Positions 1 through 8,129 of a stretch of DNA of 34,275 nucleotides are shown one piece after another (the first letter of the stretch is position 1; every line of letters begins with the position of its first letter). The stretch is taken from positions 1-34,275 of the forward strand of contig NZ_LRQV01000073.1 in the NCBI RefSeq assembly GCF_001567585.1, written 5' to 3'. The DNA comes from Micromonospora rosaria (lineage in GTDB: Bacteria; Actinomycetota; Actinomycetes; Mycobacteriales; Micromonosporaceae). The translations under genes were made by a program, and so were the position numbers. The notes under the pieces are model-generated. The model made no database searches. It had not been told where the DNA came from and saw only the letters and a list, made by a program, of their open reading frames with translations.

Positions 1-2
1 AC

Positions 3-185
3 ATGCCCTCCGACACGCCCCCCTCGCCGCGCACCAACCGACACGACACACACCCGGATACCGAAGGCGACCACCCACGCAGCCTGCGGGCCAGAATCAT
101 CCCAGCGGTGACCGCCGGCATTGCTGGCGGCATCGCCCGAGCAGTCACCGCTTGGCTTCTCGACCGTCCGGATGGCCCGCCGTGA
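3..185 (+). CDS. Small hypothetical protein with one possible membrane segment
   Basis: This is a 60-residue open frame starting two bases into the window, so neither its ribosome binding site nor an upstream extension can be judged. The first 30 residues are polar and Pro/Asp/His-rich. Residues about 32-52 (IIPAVTAGIAGGIARAVTAW) are hydrophobic with small residues and could be a membrane helix, followed by a short acidic tail. I do not recognise a family. It may be the end of a longer gene or a real small membrane protein. Its codons use G or C at most third positions, as the neighbours do. Confidence 0.3.
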   Translation: MPSDTPPSPRTNRHDTHPDTEGDHPRSLRARIIPAVTAGIAGGIARAVTAWLLDRPDGPP

Positions 186-365
186 CACGGAGCAGGGTTT
201 GGGCTGGCGTCGCGGGTAGATCCGGGCACCAGGCGATTCAGCCGCGTGGTGGCGCGCCCAGCGAGCTGACCGCGCCCTGCTCCGGTCCATACAGGAGTCG
301 GGTGTGGCACGTGGCCGGTGTAGGGTCGCCTGCACGGATGGCGGCATCGTTGTACGGAGGCAGTG

Positions 366-1184
366 GTGGAACGTCGTGGCGAGGCTCGCGGTGTCGATCT
401 GCGAACGGACCGGGCGCACGGCGCACGAATCTACGACTACATCCTGGGCGGCAAGGACAACTTCGCCGCCGACCGCGAGGCCGGCGAGAGCTCGTTGCGG
501 ATATGGCCCGCGTTGAGGGTTCACATGCAGGCGAACCGGTCCTTCATGCACCGGGTGGCGCGTTTCCTGGCCGCCGAGTGTGGGATTCGACAGTTCCTGG
601 ACATCGGCACCGGGCTGCCGACATCACCGAATCTCCACGAGATCGTGCAGTCGGTTGACCCGACCGCACGTGTGGTCTACACCGACAACGATCCGCTCGT
701 GCTCGCGCACGCGCGTGCGCTGATGGTCGGGACAGCGCAGGGACGCACGGCCTACGTGGCGGCGGACATGCGCGATCCCCAGGCGATCATCTCCGCGCCG
801 GAGTTCCTGCGGGCCCTCGACCTGAGCCAGCCGGTGGGGTTGCTGCTGATCGCGATCGTGCACTTCATCGAGGACGACGCGGAGGCACTCCGGGTCGTAC
901 GGCAGGTCGTGGATGTGCTGCCGGCGGGCAGCTACCTGGCGATGTCCATCGCGACCGACGAGTTCGACCCGATCCCGCTGGCCGAGGTCCAGCGGCAGTA
1001 CAACAGGCTCGGTGAGACCCTCGTGTTCCGCGATCGCGCCACAGCGCTGGGGTTCTTCGACGGCTTGGAGTTGGTCGAGCCGGGGCTGGTCCAGGTCCAT
1101 AAGTGGCGTCCGGACGGGTCCGGGGCTCCAGGTGTCGCAGACAAGGACATCGCGATGTACGGGGCGGTCGCGCGTAAGGCCTAG
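366..1184 (+). CDS. SAM-dependent methyltransferase, PF04672 (DUF574) family
   Basis: A 272-residue protein of the actinomycete SAM-dependent methyltransferase family PF04672. The N-terminus carries the family signature RIYDYILGGKDNFAADRE (about residues 21-38). A Rossmann motif FLDIGTGLPTSPN follows (about 78-90), then the acidic end of strand 2 (VVYTDNDPLVL) and a conserved DMRDP segment. The length is typical for the family. Two GTG codons, at 363 and 366, are possible starts. GTG 366 is better spaced (5 nt) from the GGAGG at 356-360. The family is widespread in Streptomyces and relatives, but its substrates are mostly unknown, so no product can be assigned. Directly downstream is a TPR relic with no start codon, so this appears to be a single-gene unit. 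Confidence 0.88.
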   Translation: MERRGEARGVDLRTDRAHGARIYDYILGGKDNFAADREAGESSLRIWPALRVHMQANRSFMHRVARFLAAECGIRQFLDIGTGLPTSPNLHEIVQSVDPTARVVYTDNDPLVLAHARALMVGTAQGRTAYVAADMRDPQAIISAPEFLRALDLSQPVGLLLIAIVHFIEDDAEALRVVRQVVDVLPAGSYLAMSIATDEFDPIPLAEVQRQYNRLGETLVFRDRATALGFFDGLELVEPGLVQVHKWRPDGSGAPGVADKDIAMYGAVARKA

Positions 1185-1194
1185 GGTCTGCCTC

Positions 1195-1698
1195 GGTTTT
1201 CCAGGAGCCCGGGCCGCGTTGGAGCACACCCGGCGGGCGCTGGAACTCTTCGAGCGTGCCGGTCACCGTCCCGGGCAGGCCCGCGCGTACAACGGCCTGG
1301 GCTGGCAGCATGCGTTGCTCGGCGACTACGAGGTCGCGCTCGCCTCCTGCGCCCGCGCCCTCGACCTGATGCGGGCGGTCGGGGACCGGCTCGGGCAGGC
1401 CCAGGCCTGGGACAGTATCGGCTTCGCCCACCACGGGCTCCGGCAGTACGGGGAAGCGGTCACCGCCTACCGGCGCGCGCTGGCCCTCATCCGCCGGATC
1501 GGTGAGCGGAACAACGAGGCGGAGATGTTGGTCCATCTGGGCGACACCCACCAGGCGGCCGGCTCACCGGAGGCGGCCGGCCGTGCGTGGCGGCAGGCGC
1601 TCACGATCCTCGACGAGCTCGGCGTCTCCGAATCGGCCGCCGTCCGGGCACGGCTCGACGGAACACCGCCCGCGCGGCCGGCAGCGCACCCCGGCTGA
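1195..1698 (+). pseudogene. C-terminal TPR remnant of a SARP/AfsR-type regulator
   Basis: The reading frame after the methyltransferase stop encodes consecutive tetratricopeptide repeats, such as ARAYNGLGWQHALLGDYEVA and GQAQAWDSIGFAHHGLRQYG, then a loose Ala/Pro-rich tail ending in TGA at 1698. The repeat style matches the C-terminal TPR block of AfsR/SARP-like regulators and related NB-ARC-TPR proteins. No start codon with a ribosome binding site lies at the 5' edge, and no DNA-binding or NTPase domain precedes it. I read it as a 3' fragment left by a deletion that joined it to the end of the methyltransferase gene. An independently translated small TPR protein is possible but less likely. 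Confidence 0.6.
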
Positions 1699-1811
1699 CG
1701 CGGACGGCGCCGTCCCGCCACCGGCGGCTCCTGTTGCGTCGTCGTGCCGCAGGTTGTTCGGCAGCACGTCAGCGCTGGTGGCGGGACCGAACCGGCCCGG
1801 CGAGTCATCCG

Positions 1812-1857
1812 TTGACAGCATCACTCCCGCCTCCATACGCTTAACCTTCTGGTTAAG
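1812..1857 (+). promoter_or_regulatory. Promoter and operator of the ArsR-SRPBCC-DHFR operon
   Basis: TTGACA at 1812-1817 is followed after 18 nt by TACGCT (1836-1841), a plausible -10 with the conserved T1, A2 and T6. It runs into a perfect 7-bp inverted repeat, CTTAACC-TTCT-GGTTAAG (1840-1857), ending 15 nt before the ArsR ATG. A palindrome of this size overlapping the -10/+1 region is the usual arrangement for an autoregulating ArsR/SmtB repressor. Binding is inferred. Confidence 0.65.
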
Positions 1858-1872
1858 TGAAGGGAGCTTGCG

Positions 1873-2244
1873 ATGGCTGGCGATCAGCTCAGCGCGGTGT
1901 TCTCGGCGCTCGCCGACCCGACTCGACGGGCGATCATCGCCGAGCTGGCCGAACGCGACGCCACGGTCACCGAGCTCACCGCCCCCCTGTCCATCTCGAT
2001 GCCGGCGGTGTCGCGGCACCTCAAGGTGCTCGAGCGCGCCGCGCTCATCTCGCGGTCGCGGTCGGGCAAGTGGCGCGCGAGCCACCTCGAAGCTGCCCCT
2101 CTGCGCGAGGCAGCCGACTGGATCGCGCGCTACCGGCGGTTCTGGGACTCGTCCCTCACCCGCCTCGACGCCCACCTCGCCGCGGTACAGGCCGCCGGAC
2201 CGGCAACGGACCGGATGGCCGACGACCCCAGGGAGCTCGGATGA
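1873..2244 (+). CDS. ArsR-family transcriptional repressor
   Basis: A 123-residue winged-helix regulator. It begins with the family hallmark VFSALADPTRRAIIAEL (about residues 9-25), and the recognition helix region is SMPAVSRHLKVLERAALI (about 43-60). The beta wing follows as SRSRSGKWRASHLEAAPLRE. It has none of the clustered Cys or His metal-binding residues of classical ArsR, so the signal is probably not a metal. This subgroup is typically encoded with an SRPBCC protein, as here. The ATG is preceded by AGGGAG at 7 nt. The TGA overlaps the ATG of the SRPBCC gene (ATGA), so the two are translationally coupled. The palindrome just upstream is the likely autoregulatory site. Confidence 0.9.
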   Translation: MAGDQLSAVFSALADPTRRAIIAELAERDATVTELTAPLSISMPAVSRHLKVLERAALISRSRSGKWRASHLEAAPLREAADWIARYRRFWDSSLTRLDAHLAAVQAAGPATDRMADDPRELG

Positions 2245-2747
2245 ACACCGGAACTCCGCAGCTCGTCATCTCCCGCGTGTTCGACGCGCCCCGGGAGCTC
2301 GTCTACCGAGCCTTCACCGATCCCGACCACCTGGCGGCGTGGTGGGGCCCGACCGGCAACTCACTACCGCGCGACAAGATCGAGTTCGACGTACGCCCCG
2401 GCGGCTATCAACGGTGGACGGAGGTCAACCCAGCCGAACCCGACCTTCGCGTGCACGTCCACGTCGACCTCACCGACGTCACCGACGGCGAACTGCTCGA
2501 CGGCGTCATGCACGTCAGTGGCCGACTGCAGGAGGGCATCGAGCCGTTCGATACCAGAATCCGGATCGAGTTCCACGACGAGCCCGACGGACGGACGCGA
2601 CTCGAGATCCGCCAGTGGCTCCCCGCACGCCTGGCGCACCCCAGCGGGGAGGGTTGGCGCCAGGCGTTCACCAAGCTGGACGCCACGCTGATGGGTGTCC
2701 AGGCTGTTGCAGCTCACCATCGGGAGGCGGAGGCATGGCCAAACTGA
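2241..2747 (+). CDS. SRPBCC / AHSA1-domain protein
   Basis: A 168-residue single-domain protein of the START/Bet v1-like AHSA1 (Activator of Hsp90 ATPase homologue 1-like) family. The N-terminal signature is ISRVFDAPRELVYRAFTDP, followed by HLAAWWGP, and a C-terminal helix contains EGWRQAFTKLDATL. Such proteins enclose a hydrophobic pocket for a small ligand. Those paired with ArsR regulators are of unknown function and may bind the inducer or a toxic lipophilic compound (inference). It is the second gene of a three-gene operon: the start overlaps the ArsR stop by 4 nt, and its last 13 nt overlap the next gene. Confidence 0.88.
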   Translation: MNTGTPQLVISRVFDAPRELVYRAFTDPDHLAAWWGPTGNSLPRDKIEFDVRPGGYQRWTEVNPAEPDLRVHVHVDLTDVTDGELLDGVMHVSGRLQEGIEPFDTRIRIEFHDEPDGRTRLEIRQWLPARLAHPSGEGWRQAFTKLDATLMGVQAVAAHHREAEAWPN

Positions 2748-3298
2748 TCTACCTGACGAACGTGTCGCTTGACGGCTACATCGAGGACGATAGCGGTACC
2801 TTCGCCTGGCTCCCACCCGACGACGAGGTGTTCGCGTTCACCACCGACCTCCTGCGGTCTGTGGGCACGTTCCTCTACGGTCGGCGACTGTACGAGGCGA
2901 TGGCCGTCTGGGAGACCGACGCCGCCCTGGCCGCGCAGTCCGACCTCACGGCCGACTTCGCGCGCGCCTGGCAGGCGCCGAGCAAAGTCGTGTACTCCAC
3001 GACCCTCGCTGCGGTGTCGACTGCCGACACCCGGCTCGAACGCCGTTTCGACCCCGCCGCCGTACAGGAGCTGAAGGCCACGGCCAGGGGCGATCTCACC
3101 GTCGGAGGTGCCGACCTCGCGACGCAGGCTTTCAGGGCCGGGCTGGTCGACGAGTGCCAGCTGTTCGTCCTGCCCCTTGTCGTCGGCGGGGGCAAGCCAG
3201 GGCTACCGACCGACATGCGCGTCGACCTTGAGCTCCTCGATGAGCGCCGGTTCCGCAACGGCGTCGTGCACCTCCGCTACCGCGTACTCGGACGGTGA
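2735..3298 (+). CDS. Dihydrofolate reductase-family (RibD C-terminal domain) oxidoreductase
   Basis: A 187-residue protein of the RibD_C/DHFR-like fold. It opens with KLIYLTNVSLDGYIEDD, has the LYGRRLYEAM segment that contacts the nucleotide in this family, and ends with LTVGGADLATQAFRAGLVDE and FVLPLVVGGGKPGL. These are the standard NADPH-binding signatures of the stand-alone YwjB/YyaP-type reductases. The substrate is unknown. The ATG at 2735 follows GGGAGGCGGAGG and lies inside the end of the SRPBCC gene, so this is the third coupled gene of the ArsR unit. No terminator is obvious after it. Confidence 0.88.
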   Translation: MAKLIYLTNVSLDGYIEDDSGTFAWLPPDDEVFAFTTDLLRSVGTFLYGRRLYEAMAVWETDAALAAQSDLTADFARAWQAPSKVVYSTTLAAVSTADTRLERRFDPAAVQELKATARGDLTVGGADLATQAFRAGLVDECQLFVLPLVVGGGKPGLPTDMRVDLELLDERRFRNGVVHLRYRVLGR

Positions 3299-3460
3299 AC
3301 GACAGCCCTGTCCGATCGCCGGCGACTGGATTACCAGTGCTTCGTGTGGGCGGCATACTTGACCGGCGGCTTCTCGCTGCCCGTCGCACCGTGGCCGCGA
3401 AGTCTCCACCGACCCGGGCGGCAACTGGGTCCTGCGCTGACCTCACACTTGGGGAACGAA

Positions 3461-4408
3461 GTGCTGATTCTGGATACGGCTGACCTTCCGGTGTCCGAGC
3501 GGGCCGAGGCGTACCACGCTGCGGCGTCGGGCGAGACCGGTAGTTGCTCCATCGAGCAGGAACCGTCCGGCACCGGCGTGTGGAAGCGGCTCGAAGCCTG
3601 GAGGTTCGGCCCGCTGACCCTGTTCGCCACCCACGGCTCAGGGATGACCATCCGGCGGACCGCGCGTAACGCGCGCTTCGACTCGATGAACACCGTCTCG
3701 ATCATCACCCAGAGCCAGGGCCGGGGCGCCTTCACCTGGAACGGTCATCAACAGCACGTCGGACCGGACACCCTGGCCCTGGCGCAGAAGAGCGCGGGCT
3801 ACGCGTACGGGTGGTCCGGGACGGGGCTGTCGCTCGCCTTCATGGTCGATGCCGACCGGCTGGACCTGCCGGAACACCTGGTACGGGCGGCGATCCCCTT
3901 CCTGCGCCACAGCAGGATCAGCGCTCTGCTCCTCCAGCACATCCGCGCCCTGCACCGGGACGCGGACCAGCTCAGCACGGGCCCCGCAGGCGATCATCTC
4001 GCCGCAGCCACCATGGAGCTGACCCGCGCCCTGATCGCCTCGGTGTCCGCGCACGGGCCGGTACGCCGGGCGGTCGCCGAGGACACGCTGCTGGTCAGGA
4101 TCCTGGCCTACGTCCGCGCGCACCTGACGGACCCCGGGCTCACCCCACACCGCATCGCGTCGGTCCACAACATCTCGCTCCGGACCCTCTACCGCCTCTG
4201 CGAGGAAGGCGAGGTCAGTCTGGAGCAGTGGATCATCCGGCAGCGGCTCGACGGGAGCCGCCGTGCTCTCACCTCCCCGGAACACGCCCACCGCACCATC
4301 GGCGCCATCGCCCGCTCGTGGGGCTTCAGCAGCCCGGTGTTCTTTTCCCGTCGGTTCCGGCAGGCATACGGGTTGTCCCCGGTGGAGTGGCGACGCCACC
4401 ACCGATGA
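3461..4408 (+). CDS. AraC-family transcriptional regulator (AraC-binding-like N-terminus)
   Basis: About 315 residues if translation starts at GTG 3461, which has GGGGA 5 nt upstream; the frame is open further upstream to 3344 but that part does not look coding. The N-terminal two thirds resemble the AraC-binding-like domain PF14525 (RFDSMNTVSIITQSQGRGAF, then a long helical segment). The C-terminal HTH_18 domain has both helix-turn-helix motifs: PHRIASVHNISLRTLYRLCE, and IGAIARSWGFSSPVFFSRRF ending in YGLSPVEWR. It stands alone on the plus strand with no obvious target beside it. The next gene downstream encodes an exported protein. Confidence 0.88.
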   Translation: MLILDTADLPVSERAEAYHAAASGETGSCSIEQEPSGTGVWKRLEAWRFGPLTLFATHGSGMTIRRTARNARFDSMNTVSIITQSQGRGAFTWNGHQQHVGPDTLALAQKSAGYAYGWSGTGLSLAFMVDADRLDLPEHLVRAAIPFLRHSRISALLLQHIRALHRDADQLSTGPAGDHLAAATMELTRALIASVSAHGPVRRAVAEDTLLVRILAYVRAHLTDPGLTPHRIASVHNISLRTLYRLCEEGEVSLEQWIIRQRLDGSRRALTSPEHAHRTIGAIARSWGFSSPVFFSRRFRQAYGLSPVEWRRHHR

Positions 4409-4581
4409 ACTCCCGTACCGCGCCGAGCTGACAGCGGTCGGCAGGGAGAGTTCAGGTGACGGCACGGACGGTTGCGACATCCGTCCCCGGCCCTGCCAAG
4501 GTATCGACATCAACTAGTGGGCCGAGCCCGCGCCGACAAGCCTCGGCGCGGCCGATCGGCACCGTGACGGAAGGTGGTCCG

Positions 4582-4863
4582 ATGAAAACGACGGGACGGC
4601 GGTGGCTGGGTTCGGTGGCCGTTGTCGCTGCCATGGTCAGCGCCATGACAGTCGGCACGGCTGCTCCGGCCTCGGCGGACGGATACGTCAACACCTTCAT
4701 CCAGATCTTCAACTTGGACATCCGCTGTTTCCTGGCCAGGGACAGCCTGAACGCCAACCTTCCCGCGAACACTCCTCCGGACACCTACTACTACTGCGTC
4801 GAGAACAGCGTCCCGTACAGCCATTCCTACTACGCACTCTGGTACCGGCACTGGGTCGACTGA
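4582..4863 (+). CDS. Small secreted protein
   Basis: A 93-residue predicted exported protein. The N-terminus MKTTGRRWLGSVAVVAAMV has a basic n-region and hydrophobic core, and APASADG (about residues 30-36) is a good signal peptidase I site. The mature part is about 60 residues, aromatic-rich (many Tyr and Trp), with two Cys (in DIRCFLAR and YYYCVEN) that could form one disulfide. The ATG at 4582 has GGAAGG upstream. The frame is open back to 4456, but that extension would bury the signal peptide. I do not recognise a family. It is alone, about 170 nt after the AraC gene. Confidence 0.7.
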   Translation: MKTTGRRWLGSVAVVAAMVSAMTVGTAAPASADGYVNTFIQIFNLDIRCFLARDSLNANLPANTPPDTYYYCVENSVPYSHSYYALWYRHWVD

Positions 4864-4959
4864 GGCCCGACAACGGCAGTCACTACTTCAGTCTGGCTTC
4901 GCGCACGGGCGGCGGCGTCTGTCCAAGGGCAGCCCCGACGGGGCGCCGCGCGCCATCCG

Positions 4960-5331
4960 CGTCCATCTGACGGCGGGGCAGGGCAGCGCCGCGCCGCTGT
5001 TGTTCGTGGCCTGTATGGCGATCATCGTCGCTTTGCTGGCCGTCACCGCCGCGAGCGTCATCGTCCGCTTCGCCGTCGTCATCGTGGTGACCGCCGCGGC
5101 TCCCCTCGCGTTGGCCTGCCGGCCGACGCCGGTTCGACTGTCACCCTGTTCGTGGTGATGGTCATGCTGTGGACCACGCTGCGGGTGCCGTCGCTGATCC
5201 ACCGCCACCTCGCCGCCCCCGGCGGCGGCCGGCAAAGCACGGTTCTCGGCGGGGCGGCGCGGGTTTCGTGGTGCAGCAGCTCACCCGCGCGGTGCCCGGC
5301 CTCGGCGCCGGACTGCGGGCGGTGAGCCGAT
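4960..5331 (+). pseudogene. Relic of a polytopic membrane protein (conjugation-type)
   Basis: Three plus-strand frames in succession read like one membrane protein. The first gives LTAGQGSAAPLLFVACMAII and a long Ala/Val/Ile membrane segment, to about 5105. A second frame gives TVTLFVVMVMLWTTLRVPSL and an IHRHLAAPGGGR loop. A third gives VVQQLTRAVPGLGAGLRAVS and stops at about 5331. At least two frameshifts and probably an internal deletion separate them, and no start codon fits. The combination resembles C-terminal parts of large multi-helix proteins in actinomycete integrative conjugative elements. That identification rests on pattern memory and is moderate. Confidence 0.5.
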
Positions 5332-5418
5332 GACCACCGACGACCGGCCGCCGGGACGGACGCGGGTGCCGACGGGCGTTGCCTCCTGCCTGGTCTGTGG
5401 CTGACGGGTGGGTTGTCG

Positions 5419-6357
5419 CTATCCCTTGCGCCGGTACCGGCCGGGGGCTGTCCCGTACCGGCGTTTGAACGCGTGGGCGAAGGCGAACTCGGAGGTGTAG
5501 CCGACTCGTCCCGCGATGGCGCTCAGCGGCGTGTCGGACTGGTGGAGAAGCCGGGCGGCGGTGGTCATCCGCCACCACGTCAGGTACGTCAGGGGCGGCT
5601 GGCCGAGCAGCGCGGTGAACCGGCGGGCGAACGCTGCCCGGGACAGCCCCGCTTCGGCGGCGAGCGTCGCGACAGTCCACGGTCGCGCGGGGTCGTGGTG
5701 GATGGCCTGCAGCGCGGCCGCGGTGGCCGGATCCTTGAGCGCCGCCGCCCAGCCCGTGGTGGCGGCTCCGGGTGCCGGGTGCTGGTCGAGCCAGGCCCGC
5801 AGGATGTGCAGGAGCAGGGTGTCGAGCAGCGCCGGGATGATGGCGTCGGTACCGAGGCGGGGCCGTTCCAGTTCGGTGGCGAGCAGGTCCACGGTGGCGC
5901 GCAGGGCGGGGTGCCGCCCGAGGTGCGCGGGAAGATGGATGAGCTCGGGCAGGTCGTGCAGCAGCGGATGGGCGTGGGTCGGATCCAGCTGGTACGCGCC
6001 GCACAGGGTGACCGTGGCGGGGGCGCCGATGTCGGCGGCAGCGCCGGCGACACCGGTGGCGAAGCGCGGGACCGGCGGGTCGTTCGGGTCGCAGGCGGGC
6101 GCGGCGGATGAGGTCGATGGGCTGTCAGCCAGCGTGTGGCCCCGACCGTGCGGCCGGAACACGATGTCCCCGGCCGCGAGCGGCACCGGGCCGCTGTCCG
6201 GGGCGATGAGCCAGCACGGTCCCTGCAGGACGACCTGGAAGCCGGCGGAGCCGGGCACGGAGGCGAACTGCTGCGCCCACGGGGCATGCCACGCGAGCCG
6301 CGCGGAGCGCGGTTCGCCGGCCCGCATGACCGTGATCACATCGCTGAGTACGTCCAC
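5419..6357 (-). CDS. AraC-family regulator with N-terminal cupin domain
   Basis: A 312-residue regulator. The N-terminal half is a cupin of the AraC_binding type (CWLIAPDSGPVPLAAGDIVF, then a PHGRGHTL motif). The C-terminal half has the paired AraC helix-turn-helix motifs TVATLAAEAGLSRAAFARRF and LSAIAGRVGYTSEFAFAHAF, ending in the usual YGTAPGRYRR. GTG 6357 is the probable start. It is divergent from the MDR oxidoreductase gene with only 90 nt between the starts. This is the standard layout in which such cupin-AraC proteins control the adjacent quinone-oxidoreductase-like gene in response to a small reactive compound (inference). Confidence 0.9.
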   Translation of the reverse strand: MDVLSDVITVMRAGEPRSARLAWHAPWAQQFASVPGSAGFQVVLQGPCWLIAPDSGPVPLAAGDIVFRPHGRGHTLADSPSTSSAAPACDPNDPPVPRFATGVAGAAADIGAPATVTLCGAYQLDPTHAHPLLHDLPELIHLPAHLGRHPALRATVDLLATELERPRLGTDAIIPALLDTLLLHILRAWLDQHPAPGAATTGWAAALKDPATAAALQAIHHDPARPWTVATLAAEAGLSRAAFARRFTALLGQPPLTYLTWWRMTTAARLLHQSDTPLSAIAGRVGYTSEFAFAHAFKRRYGTAPGRYRRKG

Positions 6358-6447
6358 CCGGCGAGCGTATTACCGGGGAGACGAACACGCATGAACCGAG
6401 GACTGTGGAGCATGGATCGTCTCCGACCGCCGCCATAGGTTCGAGCG

Positions 6448-7386
6448 ATGAGAGCCATCCGAATCCACCAGTACGGTGATGCCTCGGTCATCGCCGAGGA
6501 CGACGTACCGCGCCCCGTGCCGGGCCGCGGTGACGTCCTGATCCAGGTCGCCGCGACCTCGTTCAACCCGTCCGACATCGGGCTGCGCCGCGGGCTGCTG
6601 CGCTCCGTCCTCCCGCTGAATCTGCCGTACACCCTCGGCGGGGACGTCGCCGGCACGGTCGTCGCGCTCGGCGACGGCGTGGACACCCTCGCTGTGGGCG
6701 ACCGGGTCATCGGGCGGCTCGACACGGGCGGTGCCGCCGCCGAGTACGTCACCGCCGCGGCTGACACCGTTGTCGCGGCGCCCACCACCGTTCCCCTCCC
6801 CCACGCCGCCGCCATCCCCATCGCCGGTGTCACCGCCTGGCAGGCGGTGTTCGAGCACGCGGGCATCACGCCTGGGCAGCGGGTGCTGGTCAACGGGGCG
6901 GGCGGTGGCGTCGGCGGGTTCGCGGTCCAGCTCGCCAAGCACGCCGGGGCGCACGTCATCGCCACCGCCAGCCCGCGCAGCACAGACGTGGTCCGTCAGC
7001 TCGGAGCCGACGAGGTCGTCGACTACACGGCCACGCCCCTCGGTGCCGCGCTCGACGACCCGGTCGATGTGATCCTCAATCTGGTGGTGGTCAGCGCGCG
7101 GCACGCCGCGACGCTGATGTCGCTGGTACGGCCGGGTGGCGTTGTCGTGTCCGCCACCGTTGCGCTGGACGCACCCGCCGGGTCTCCGGTGACGGCAGTG
7201 CGCTTTGTGGCCCGCAACGACACCGGCCACCTCGCCGCCCTCGTCGAGCTCGTCGACGCCGGGGCCGTTCGTGTCGACATCGCCGCGTCGCGTCCTCTCA
7301 CCGACCTGGCCTCGGTGCACCGCGACGCCGAGTCCGGCCACGTCCGGGGCAAGACGATCCTTGTTCCGTCAGGGAGCCTCGGATGA
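6448..7386 (+). CDS. Zinc-independent MDR oxidoreductase (NADPH:quinone reductase-like)
   Basis: A 312-residue medium-chain dehydrogenase/reductase. The GroES-like N-terminus begins MRAIRIHQYGDASVIAEDDV and includes the family segment SFNPSDIGLRRG. The Rossmann dinucleotide motif is VLVNGAGGGVGGFAVQLAKH (about residues 146-165), followed by VIATASPRSTDVVRQLGADE. It lacks the Cys-rich lobe and Cys/His ligands of zinc alcohol dehydrogenases, so it belongs to the quinone oxidoreductase branch. It would reduce quinones or activated enones with NADPH in the cytosol. It is divergent from the AraC gene and overlaps the next gene by ATGA. Confidence 0.9.
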   Translation: MRAIRIHQYGDASVIAEDDVPRPVPGRGDVLIQVAATSFNPSDIGLRRGLLRSVLPLNLPYTLGGDVAGTVVALGDGVDTLAVGDRVIGRLDTGGAAAEYVTAAADTVVAAPTTVPLPHAAAIPIAGVTAWQAVFEHAGITPGQRVLVNGAGGGVGGFAVQLAKHAGAHVIATASPRSTDVVRQLGADEVVDYTATPLGAALDDPVDVILNLVVVSARHAATLMSLVRPGGVVVSATVALDAPAGSPVTAVRFVARNDTGHLAALVELVDAGAVRVDIAASRPLTDLASVHRDAESGHVRGKTILVPSGSLG

Positions 7387-7793
7387 CCGCCACGGCGGCC
7401 TCGTCGCGCACTGTGCCGCTGCGCGTCGGCGTTCTCGCGGTCGGCGGTGCCGCCCTCATGGTGGCGGCGCTGTGGGCAGCCGCCCAGATCCTGGGTATCG
7501 AGCTGCGTGTCGATCCCGGGGACGGCAGGGCACCCGGAGTTGTCAGCCTGCCGTTCGCTGTCACTGTCAGCCTCGCCGTCTCCCTCGTCGGCTGGGGTGC
7601 TCGTGTGCTGCTGGATCGGCTGATCCGCCGGTCATCCGTCGTCTGGACCGTGCTCGCCATCCTGGTGTTGCTCGCGTCCTTCCCGCCCCTGGTCACCGTC
7701 GAGGCGACCGCCGCCGCCACGGCGGTCCTGGCGTTGATGCACGTCGCAGTAGCGGCCGTGCTGATCCCGGTCTTCGGCCGCCGGGCTCCTTGA
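7383..7793 (+). CDS. Four-helix membrane protein, DUF6069-like
   Basis: A 136-residue integral membrane protein with four hydrophobic segments, at about residues 12-38, 53-75, 85-104 and 108-130. A polar loop with GIELRVDPGDG lies after the first helix. This layout matches the small actinobacterial family DUF6069, whose function is unknown. The start overlaps the stop of the MDR oxidoreductase (ATGA), so the two are co-translated. The pairing with a redox enzyme suggests a role in the same response, but the sequence does not show what. A strong hairpin lies 123 nt downstream. Confidence 0.8.
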   Translation: MTATAASSRTVPLRVGVLAVGGAALMVAALWAAAQILGIELRVDPGDGRAPGVVSLPFAVTVSLAVSLVGWGARVLLDRLIRRSSVVWTVLAILVLLASFPPLVTVEATAAATAVLALMHVAVAAVLIPVFGRRAP

Positions 7794-8129
7794 TCACCGC
7801 TGCGCGGCCGGGCCACGCAGATCAGCTGCTACGGCGACGTGGCGGCCCCCCACACGTATCGACAGGGGCGGTGTCGCCTTCGACCGGCGGCACCTCGATG
7901 CCTCGGGTCGGCTCACCGGCACCACATCCCGGACCGGGAAGCTGATACCGGATGTGGTGCCGGGGCGGCCGGCACGTGCGGCCTGGGCTCTGGCGACGGC
8001 GCCTCTACGCGGCGACAAGGTCAGCGACGGTGCAGGCGATGTTGTCCGGCGCGCCCGCGGGCCTCGGCGGGCCACTGGCTCCCCGCGCCGATTCGACGAG
8101 GTGGAGCGCTCCGGCTCGGCGTCGTCGGT
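7794..8129. other. Convergent intergenic region
   Basis: No convincing gene is visible between the DUF6069 gene (plus) and the caspase-like gene (minus), which converge here. The frames present have no ribosome binding site or recognisable motif. The only clear structure is the inverted repeat at 7916-7963. Confidence 0.5.
7916..7963. terminator. Perfect 14-bp inverted repeat, probable bidirectional terminator
   Basis: CCGGCACCACATCC (7916-7929) and GGATGTGGTGCCGG (7950-7963) are exact reverse complements separated by 20 nt. The RNA of either strand would form a very stable stem. It sits between two convergent genes, which suits a bidirectional terminator. Neither side has a U tract, which is common in actinomycetes. 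A protein-binding site cannot be excluded, but both flanking genes end rather than start here. Confidence 0.55.

Noticed and set aside
5162..6004. 280-codon and other minus-strand frames overlapping the cupin-AraC gene
   Set aside because: They share the region with a clear AraC protein in another frame and are Arg/Pro/Ala-rich shadows.
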